Assembly (NCBI GenBank): GCA_021613535.1
Contig: CP075493.1
Coordinates: 5,270,001 to 5,334,000 of the forward strand
Source of the DNA: Adineta vaga
Taxonomy: Eukaryota; Rotifera
Direction: 5' to 3'
Length of the DNA: 64,000 nt
The notes beneath the pieces were generated by a model. It was not told the origin of the DNA and made no database searches. It was given only the letters and a program-made list of their open reading frames with translations. The position numbers and the translations under genes were made by a program. This document shows, in pieces, positions 55,490 through 64,000 of the stretch (its first letter is position 1; each line of letters opens with the position of its first letter).

Positions 55490-56489
55490 TTTTTCTCAAT
55501 GTTGTAAGATATATATTATATGTGCTTCTTTGTTCTTGATGGCATTACAAGTTTCTTGCTCAGTAGTTTATTTATTTTTCTAAAGAAAAATTTTACTTTA
55601 GTCATAAATTGTTATTTAAAAAAATAAATTATTATAGTCAATGTTGTATTTATTACATTCATATTTTCACTATAAATTCATGAGATAGATTTATGGGGGA
55701 AAAAACGATTACATTTATTGTTTGAAACTATTTTTCTTCCCTACGTAAAACATTTGATTATATAATGTTTTTTTCACTTTACATGCAACCATTAAAGAAA
55801 TCTTCTAATGTAAATTACAAGTATATTCAGACTTTTGTATTTTCTTATACTTCAAAGATTTTTCATTCAAATGATTTTTGCATACGCCTTTTACCTCTAT
55901 TCTTGCTATCGCCGGCGTCCATCTTTTTTTCTTTTACATTTGCTCACTTTACATTTTGGGTGTTGTTGTTATTGTTATTGTTCGTTTGAACTATAAACAC
56001 GCAAACACTTGAATAGTGTATAAACGTACAGTACTTTTTTCATTATTGACGTCAGAACAACCGTAAGTAAAAACTTCACGATAGAAACACAACGTAAAAA
56101 ATAGAGAGAAAAGAGTGTTGATGTTTTCTTTTGAAAGGAACTAGTGAAAGACAACAAAAGAAAATTTAAAGATAATACATTCAATACTTACATGTCCATT
56201 TCTCTCACTCTCTTTCTGGTAAAAGCTTCGCACGAATAATTTTTCTCTATAATAAAAAGATGAATCACGAAAAATACATTTGACAACGATGAGAACATAC
56301 CTTTTTCTTTTTTTTCTGCTTCCGATTATTTATATAGCAAAGTAAGTGCAAATAAAACAACTGGCATTTTCATAAAAGCATTTTATAATTTTCGATTACA
56401 TTTTATTAACAACAAGTAAGAAACGAAAGCGTTTCTTTGTCTCTTCCTCTTATTTCACGTAAAGACAACGAACAAAACGATTTGAAATC
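55490..56489. other. Intergenic, upstream of the CxxC-repeat gene
   Basis: AT-rich, pyrimidine-rich tracts and no credible coding frame. A perfect TGACGTCA palindrome lies at 56047-56054, about 440 bases before the next ATG. Confidence 0.5.
56047..56054. promoter_or_regulatory. Perfect CRE-like palindrome TGACGTCA upstream of the CxxC-repeat gene
   Basis: Full CRE/ATF consensus in the upstream region of the 56490 gene. The match is seen in the sequence; function is inferred. Confidence 0.35.
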
Positions 56490-57329
56490 ATGCAAGCTTA
56501 TCCAAACTCTTATGCACCAGCAGGTCCAGGAGCAGTTCGCTATATGGTACCAGGTGCTTATAGACAACCTTATCCACCATTTGTTAATCGATCATACGAT
56601 CGTTTTGCCGTCATGCCAACAACATATCGTGCACCAGCAGTACCACGAGCTACACATTATCCACCTTCATATGGACCAGGATATGGTCAAGGAGCAGCAC
56701 CAAATCAACCAGGTCCAACGCAACCAGCTCCTACGCAACATGCTCCAACTGTGAAAGGAAATAAAAATGCGTTACAAACTCAAAGACCATCACAACAAAA
56801 CTTATTCAATCCAAATGCAACGAAAAATAAAAACTCCGTTGCAGCAGCCACTGGAACAAAAACACCAGTTCTAAAAAAGGGTGCCAAAGAATTCAAAGAT
56901 GCTGCATTTACAATTGAACCTAATGGTGCACAAAATGATGCTATTCGTGGTCTTGTTTCTAATGATGATATTAATAATTTATTGAAACATAAAGGAACAA
57001 AAGTAAAAGTATCGAAAATCTATAGAATTACTAAAACAAGACCTGAAGAACTTTCTGAAAGTGAAGATGAAGCACCACCTCCTCCCAAAGCCAAAGCTCA
57101 ACGTCCACGATCTCCTTCAGCAGATAGTTATTGTTCTCAATGTGCAAATGAACAATCACATGAGTATGATGATTGTCCTCTATGCCGTGCTCAACTACAA
57201 CAAGTACATGTTTATGATGATTGTCCTGAATGTCGTGCTCAAAGACAACAGGTTCATGTCTACGATGATTGCCCTGAATGCCGTGCAGAACGAGATCGCG
57301 AATTAGCCAGACGACAATCAGTAAAATAA
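56490..57329 (+). CDS. Uncharacterised protein with tandem CxxC repeats
   Basis: Not recognised. Single exon, 279 residues. The N-terminal third is rich in Pro, Tyr, Ala and Gly (many PxY and AP pairs). The middle is basic, with a possibly folded segment at about 125-185 (KGAKEFKDAAFTIEPNGAQ, then NNLLKHKGTKVKVSKIYRI). An acidic and proline stretch follows. The C-terminus has one CSQC and then three tandem 16-residue repeats of consensus YDDCPECRAQRQQVHV (226-273), each supplying a CPxC pair. Four CxxC pairs could bind two zinc ions or form disulfides; there is no signal peptide, so a cytosolic or nuclear zinc-binding role is inferred. The PY-rich start recalls RNA-binding low-complexity proteins, but no RNA-binding domain is visible. 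Confidence 0.75.
   Translation: MQAYPNSYAPAGPGAVRYMVPGAYRQPYPPFVNRSYDRFAVMPTTYRAPAVPRATHYPPSYGPGYGQGAAPNQPGPTQPAPTQHAPTVKGNKNALQTQRPSQQNLFNPNATKNKNSVAAATGTKTPVLKKGAKEFKDAAFTIEPNGAQNDAIRGLVSNDDINNLLKHKGTKVKVSKIYRITKTRPEELSESEDEAPPPPKAKAQRPRSPSADSYCSQCANEQSHEYDDCPLCRAQLQQVHVYDDCPECRAQRQQVHVYDDCPECRAERDRELARRQSVK
57165..57308 (+). repeat. Three 48-bp coding tandem repeats
   Basis: Units at 57165-57212, 57213-57260 and 57261-57308, each encoding 16 residues with a CPxC pair. The second and third are closest in sequence, and the third decays at its end. Synonymous differences between units suggest the duplication is not recent. Confidence 0.85.
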
Positions 57330-58329
57330 ACTTTCAGAATTTCGTTTCACACACAATTGTAAAAATATATATTTATGAATTATATTATAAGAGTTTTCTT
57401 TTCTGATAATAAATAAATTTTTGTATTAAAATTTTTTCTTTTTTTCAAAATCAATTTATCTATTCCTGCGACATTCCAAGTCTCAGACAATTAGTTGAGA
57501 ATAATTGTATCTATCATGATTGATCTCAACGAAAATATCTGAACGGAAACGCGAGAGAGAAAGAGTGCAAATTTCAGTTCGTATTGTAACGAATTGTTAG
57601 TAAAATACACATTTTTTGTATATGATGATTGTAAAATTAGAGTAGAAATAGAAATCGAATGTTTTATGTTGATTAACTCAACACATGAGATATTGTCTTG
57701 GACAAAAAATATAAGTTAGTGTCTTATTAAATCTTCAGACGTTAATATCAATGTTATCGATTCTATTCTAATAAGAATGTTGACAGGAAGCGGCAGTAAG
57801 ACGCTTTGGTTTGAGTTTGATAAGAATCTTTCATTCATGTAAATCTTAACTAGAGAAAAACTTGTTATTCAAATTAATCGTAAATGAAAATCGCTGATAA
57901 ATAGCATAAAAAGAATAAATGATTATATTCGAAAAATAAATATTATGTAGAAAGGAAGCCGATAAATTCTAATCTTATAACTCCATTTTTTGTCGAGTGT
58001 TTGCAAGGACTGACGGCGCAATCGCCATGACCTACTCTCTCATTTTCAACACGCAAATACTAATTTCTGACGTAGTCTTATGATAGATCTCAAGATAATT
58101 CTAAATTGAAAGCGTCGTTTCTAAGACAACTACTAAGCAAAGATTATTTTTGTTATCTATTTACATATATATATTTTCGAATCTCGAGAATGCCCAAGAT
58201 CTGACTCAACATAGTTTCTTATCTAAACACGATAAATCATGACTATTTCTCATTCTTATCTAACTCATATATACTCTTGTAATTCTTACATATACAGATA
58301 AATTCTTTTAAACACAAACGATTAGTAAA
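57330..58329. other. Intergenic gap
   Basis: AATAAA-type signals near 57405-57415 end the previous gene. The rest is AT-rich, with no recognisable gene, RNA or repeat. Confidence 0.5.
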
Positions 58330-60719
58330 ATGCCGATTGATTTGACATGTTTGACTACATATCCACCACTACCAGTAATACCAACGATTAGTAATGATTC
58401 TACAGCAACAGCAACAACTCATGCAAGTTATAAACCAAAAAGTGGTGGTCTAGCTCAGATTCTATCGAATTCAATCATTAATTCAGTCTTTTCTATTGAT
58501 GATGTTCGTTCTTTATTAAAAAGATTATTTAGCAAAGAGATTAATACATTGAATAATTATTCCGAAATAACTAAAACAAAACCAATGCCTACAATTATCC
58601 TTTATACAAGTATTGCTTTGGCATTATTTTTAGTGTTTTCAATAACTTTTTGTGTTGTCTCGTGTCTCAATTGTAGCAAACGAACAACATCCGTACGTAA
58701 ATCATCAATTACAAAGACAATGCATTTTCTTATGATAACTCTTCTTTTTTTTCTCTCAGGGACGGAAACGTCGCCAATCAAGAACGAATCATGTTTGTAT
58801 ATGTCTTGTAGTTCTCGTTTATTTACTTGGAATAGGTGATATGATCTACGTTGCTTGTCGTATTAACAAATCTACAGTAGCTATCGATGATACTATCGAA
58901 TATGCCAATCGTGAAATTTATCCAAAACAAGTCTCTGAACATCTAACCTATATAATCCATCAAATAGAAAATGTCGATGCATATTGTATTCAACGTATGT
59001 TTTATTGAAAACTATTCAATGAAATACTATTTCTTGATCTTTTAGCCGATTCAATTTTAATTAATGCATCGAAAACAATGATTATCAAAACATTTAATGA
59101 AATCTTAAGAAAGAAATATTTCATTGAAGATGTTAGTCAATCTCTTAAAAAAGTTGATAATAGTATTCAAACTATCAATCAACTCGTTGAACAAGATGCA
59201 AATATTTCACAAATAGCCAAAGATATCTATCAAAATGCAAAAGATCAATATAATTCGATGATTGATTCTTTACAAAAACCATTAGAAGAAGTTTGTCGTT
59301 ATGCAGCCGGTACACAAACCGATATTGATGAGAAATTAGTTCAAGCATTGAATCTTGTTCATCGAAAATTAGTCGAAATAATTAATATCATTAGACGAGA
59401 TATTCTGAATCCAATAACAACATCGGACAATCAAATGTTTATGAATAGTGATATCGAAGAACAAGTTCGACAATATGTGAAGATGAGTGGAATAATCTCT
59501 CTTGTTTTCGTGATTTTTCTTACACTTATTCCAACTGGTTTTGCAATTCTTATATTATTATCGTGTTTGTGTAAAGGAAATCCCGAAGAATCATCATATG
59601 AAAAACAGTTCGTATATTATTGAAATATTCTATACTGATTTTGTTTTCATACATAGTGATGACATTCGAATGAATCATATGAGAAGACCATCAGAAACAT
59701 CATCTAAAAATAGTCATCATTCACAACCGTATTCTTCGTAAGTATTTCTATTGAAATTTCAGACACAAAAAATTGAATTTCTTTCTTAACCGAGACAGCT
59801 ATTATCAGCACGATAATATCGAATACAGAAATAAGGGTCCATCTGGTGTGGTACTTTGTTTGATGCGTATTGCATTTACTGTAATGATTATAATGTTAAT
59901 CATTATGACGATTTTAACAGGAGCTTACTATACAGCTGATATAGCTTTGCACAGTGCATGTCGAACAGTACACGATGATCAATCATTCTTAATTCCGTTT
60001 ATTACAAGTAAATGTTTTCGTAAAAGTTCGATTTTAATTCTTTTTTTCATTTCAAATAGATCAAGTCATTGGAACTACTACATTCTTTACAGATGATACT
60101 GATTTAAATACGACTGTTTTGAATTTGATTGATGATTGTCATAATCATGTACATTTTACTCGAAGACTGATGGATAATTATTGGCCAACATTAGACCGTT
60201 ATTTAACTGATATGATGAATGAATTAAATAAGCAAATCTATGATCAATTTATAAATTCAATTTATCAAATAGATATTCCAGATGAAATCAATCTACTTGC
60301 TCAATTTGCTAATAAAACAAACATATCAGATATTGCCAATCAAGTTAATGAGATTAATACAGATTTAAATGGACTCAATACAATATTAGGTAATATCGGT
60401 GCTGGGGGATCAGCATTACCTGAAAATATCACTCAATCGACGATTGTTGAAGTGAGTTCAGTAACTATTTGAAAGAAACATATCGTAGCAAGAATATTTC
60501 ATATTCTTCTAGTTTAATGACTATTTAAAACAAGTAGTCGAATCAACACTGGATAGTTGTCCTTTACCATTCGCTATGATTTATAAAACCGACACATTAG
60601 TTTGTCATCAATTAGGTGATTCTATCAATGGTTTATGGTTTAGTGTATTCTTTTCTATGTTTGTGACTACAGTTGGTCTATGTATTTTTGGTATTTGGAT
60701 TTACAAACGATCAACTTAA
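58330..60719 (+). CDS. Prominin-like five-transmembrane glycoprotein
   Basis: Exons 58330..58692, 58760..58994, 59046..59607, 59657..59737, 59799..60007, 60060..60451 and 60513..60719 give 682 residues. Five membrane helices (about 87-113, 132-153, 349-374, 430-457, 654-678) separate two large loops of about 195 residues each. This is the prominin/CD133 layout of extracellular N-terminus, two big extracellular loops and cytosolic C-terminus. The loops are helical, with N-glycosylation sequons. The last exon (SINGLWFSVFF) resembles the prominin end. It differs from vertebrate prominin (about 860 residues) in shorter loops, the absence of a clear signal peptide and an almost absent C-terminal tail. 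In animals prominins bind cholesterol and mark membrane protrusions. An upstream signal-peptide exon cannot be excluded. Confidence 0.72.
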
Positions 60720-60939
60720 ACATTCTGATTATTTCTATTTTTTTCTTCTTTCATAACTTTTTAATTATCAGTAAAGATTCTAATATATTTCATCTAATGA
60801 TTTATTTGTCTTTATTTTCAATTATATTTCGGATCTAAACACACACAATAACTTATTTACAACACGGACAAACAAAACCACGCATAATGTGTATTTACAG
60901 AGACAAAAAGAATGAAAACAAAATTCTGTCAGAGTGAGT

Positions 60940-63900
60940 TTAACCACGTGTATTTGCTACATTTTCTCGTTCGTCAAATTGATTCAAATCCAATGTAAGA
61001 CAATGACTAGTAATACAATCGCCGGGCTAGAAAAAGACGATTACATATAGAGACGAGAAATGATTTGTCAGTACATACTTCTGGATAGATACCAACAAGT
61101 GCATCAGCACGTGAATAAAATTGTTCTTTTAATGAAATAACAATACATTGAAATTCGGATGCAGATTGTTCACGAATAAAATCAGCGACTTTACCAATAT
61201 TTGTATTGTCAAGAGCAGCATCAACTTCATCAAGTAAAAAGAATGGTGCTGGTTTAAAACTAAATAAAAAAACACAATTAATTAGAAAAGAAAAAGGAAA
61301 TTTCGTATTTTGTCTTTGTTACCTTCTCAAAGCAAATAGTAGACATATAGCTGCAACAGTTTTTTCTCCACCAGATAAATTTTCCATAGCTTGAAAACGT
61401 TTGCCTGGTGCAACACAGTTGTATGTTATACCACCGCGATAAGGTTCTTCTGCATCTTCAGCTGTTAGACAAGCGACAGCAGCTTGAGAATTCGTTAAAG
61501 ATTTATAAATATCATCAATACATGTTGAAACATGTTCATACAAGGCATTAAATCGATCGTAACGTTCTTTTTTAATTTTTTCAAATGCTTGTCGGGCACG
61601 TTTCGCTGCATTACGTGCACGTTCAAATTCGGCATTGGTTAATTCAAATGTTGTTTTAACTTCACGTGAACGTGCATCAATGGCTGATGTTTGTGGTAAA
61701 TGTTTCTGTAATTGTGTTTCAATATCAGACATTTGTTTGATTAATAATTTTTCTTCTTTATCAACTTGTTCATAATTAATCTTTTTCAGATCATCACGTA
61801 AACGTTTATAATTCAATTCAAATTTATCTTCCATATCAAAGATTTGTTTGCTTTCATATTGACTTGTAGAATTTCCATCACCATTCAATATATTCGAAGA
61901 ATCTGTCGTCATAGTAGATGATTGAGTCTGAACTGTTGTTGGTTCATCGGAAGAAGATGTTTCAGCAAGTGAAATAGCAGCCATTGAACCAGCATTACCA
62001 CGAAATGGTAGTACAATTTCAGTGAGCTACAAGAATGAAAATATCAAGTGAATCTTTATTTGTTCTAAAATGATGTTCGAATCTAAAGGAAAAGACTCAT
62101 CGATAGATTGGAATGCTTACCTTAGCTGTTCGGAAAAAGTTATGTCTATCATGTCGTAATTTTTCAATATCACTTTCAATTAATTGTGAACGTTTTCGTT
62201 GTTCATTGAAATCTTTATTTAATTGAGCCGCACGTTTTGTACAATCGGATATTTCACGTTCTTGAAATTCAATTTTTTTCTTTTGATCAACTAATCGATC
62301 TTTAATTTCACTAATTTCATGTTGTAAATCTTCGATAACCTAAAAATCGAATCAAATAAACAATAAACAAATTCCAAGCAAATATGTGACATACTTTACG
62401 ATATTTCTTTTCATTTTTTTGACATTTTTGCAAAGCATCTTCTAATGTTACCACTTCCTGTCGAACTTGTTTCATATGAGCAGCTGTATCACGTGATCGT
62501 TCAAATTCTAGCATAGTTTGAATTTTTGTTATTTGATTTTCAAATTCTAAACGTTCTTGTGCACGTTTTTCAGCTGCTTGTAATTCACGATCTTCATAAA
62601 CACTACAAATAAATCAATTAGCATAAGAAGAAAAAGACGAGAATAGACTTTAGATCACCTACCGAATATTAGATACATGAATTTGTTTACAAAAATCAGC
62701 AAAAACTGCATCTTCGATTTTATTTTTTTGTATACGTAGTTTTGATATACGTTTTTCTCGTTCATTAATTGCTGCTTGTAATGCTTTGATTTTTGGCTGA
62801 AAAGAAAATTCGATAGGAATATTTGAAAAGAATAATAAATTTACAAACTTCATATGCCTCGAGTTTATCATTGAAATCAACGAGATCTTTTTCAAGTAGA
62901 ATTCTTTGTTTCTTTTCAGCTGTTTCTCGATCTGTTCTTGAATAACGTAATCGACTTTCTAATTGTTGTAATTGTGCTCTAAAAGAAATATCAATCAGCA
63001 AAATCTTTTATCTTCTATATTTTTCACGAACCGTGCATTGATTAATTCAGCTTCACGTCGTTTTTTCTTCTGTTGTTCTTTATATTCATCAAATAATTTA
63101 TCTTTACGTAATCGTAATGCATCAAGATGCTTCTCATCCCAACGTTTTGCACGAGCTTTTAATTCACTAGAAAAATAACAAAGGTCAATGGTTATTGTTA
63201 AAAAAACACAAAATCAAATAATTTTATTTACCTTGATCCACCAGAGATAACCCCTGATTTACTAAAAAGTGTTCCATTTAATGAAACAACTTTATTCTTT
63301 TGATTTCCACTTTCATAAGCAAGTCTTCGAGCATCATCGTCATTATCACACACAAGTGCATTACCACATGCATATAATATTGCTTTATAATATTGTTTAT
63401 CATATTTAATTACATCAAGAACTAATTTTACATTTTTGGGTTCTTGTAATTCACTAAAACAAGAATGGAAGTTTTTCTTTCTGTATTTTTTCTAAGAAAT
63501 AAAATCAATCAAGAAAATACTAACCGGAGTTGTTCGTTAACTGGCGTTACTTTGATGTAATCAAGTGGTAAGAATGTTTCAGGTTCATAACGATGTTCTT
63601 TCATGTAACGTAAACATGATTGAACAGTAGTTTCACGTTCAACAACAATAGAATCCATATTACGACCAAGAACTTTTGTTATAGCCATTTGAAAACGTTT
63701 ATGAGTTGGTTCACAAAGATCAATTAAACGGCCATACTAAATAGAGCAAATCATTCAGTATTCCAATATCTGAATCAAAACATATTTTCGATCATTCATA
63801 ACAAATACATACCACGCCGGGAAATTGTTTAAGATTTTCGATCAGTTCAGCACGTCGTTGTGCACGACTCGTTTCATTTCGATCAGACTATGAAAAATAC

Positions 63901-64000
63901 GAATTGAATTCTTTACAAATACAAAAATATCATAATAAACTTACACGTGCGTCACCAATTTCTTTGTTTACTTGATCAAGTTCTTCTTCAAGTTCTGCGC
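60940..64000 (-). CDS. SMC1A: Cohesin subunit SMC1 (hinge to C-terminus; 5' part beyond window)
   Basis: Partner of SMC3 in the cohesin ring. Exons complement(63945..>64000, 63813..63887, 63525..63736, 63232..63453, 63032..63166, 62849..62978, 62663..62796, 62395..62602, 62121..62339, 61323..62026, 61079..61259, 60940..61026) encode about 787 residues in one frame. The hinge is seen in the exons from 63887 to 63232 ([39 protein letters not shown]). A long coiled coil follows, then the C-terminal head: [20 protein letters not shown] (signature) and [15 protein letters not shown] (Walker B). This end matches SMC1 rather than SMC2/3/4. The divergent Ser/Thr-rich insert near the start of exon 61323..62026 is at a position variable among animals. 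The first ~450 residues, including Walker A, lie past the window edge. Confidence 0.95.

Noticed and set aside
59763-59798. Alternative upstream 3' splice site for prominin exon 5
   Set aside because: It would leave an intron of 25 bp, far below the 50-70 bp typical here; the acceptor at 59797-59798 gives 61 bp and the right frame.

Overview
This window is nuclear DNA from a small-genome invertebrate animal, most likely a bdelloid rotifer (Adineta, Rotaria or Philodina type). The sequence shows AT-rich DNA, dense genes, GT-AG introns mostly 50-70 bp long and clean animal orthologues. It also shows a B-box/NHL-repeat gene of a kind abundant in rotifer genomes, polypyrimidine-AG sites just upstream of several start codons as expected with spliced-leader trans-splicing, and a short tract of the TGTGGG hexamer known as the bdelloid telomere repeat. 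The taxonomic assignment is inference; no alignment was run.

I reconstructed about 20 protein genes by splicing the exons by hand. Reading frames close across all introns in every model. From left to right: an inward-rectifier K+ channel (+, 1-2065); the mitochondrial ribosomal protein mL55 (-, 2775-3150); the large helicase ASCC3 (-, 3499-10991); a zinc formaldehyde-dehydrogenase-like MDR enzyme (-, 11755-13110); a receptor guanylyl cyclase (+, 15384-19931); the histone chaperone HIRA (-, 20742-23582); an unusual pentameric ligand-gated channel (+, 24667-26851); cohesin SMC3 (+, 27250-32369); prefoldin 6 (+, 32726-33243); a B-box/NHL protein (+, 34842-36615); a mu-crystallin/ornithine cyclodeaminase (+, 37286-38562); lipin (+, 40340-43902); DHX37 (+, 44221-48917); GMP reductase (+, 49027-50731); a Ly6-type secreted protein (+, 51009-51515); an unknown disordered protein (+, 51655-52296); TMEM245 (+, 52627-55489); an unknown CxxC-repeat protein (+, 56490-57329); a prominin-like protein (+, 58330-60719); and the C-terminal two thirds of cohesin SMC1 (-, 60940 to beyond 64000).

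The genes do not form one pathway. Two cohesin ATPases (SMC3 and SMC1) lie in the same window. The run from lipin to TMEM245 (about 40.3-55.5 kb) is six same-strand genes with short gaps, several carrying splice-acceptor-like sites at the ATG, so it is a candidate operon-like cluster; DHX37 to GMP reductase is the tightest pair at 109 bp. ASCC3-mL55 and SMC3-prefoldin 6 look like further candidate pairs.

I see no rRNA, intact tRNA, CRISPR array or intact mobile element. Long intergenic stretches hold microsatellites, pyrimidine tracts and little else. The observations most worth checking are the Cys-less, short-loop ligand-gated channel with an unusually long C-terminal tail, the CxxC-repeat orphan gene, the interstitial telomere-like tract, and the operon-like organisation.
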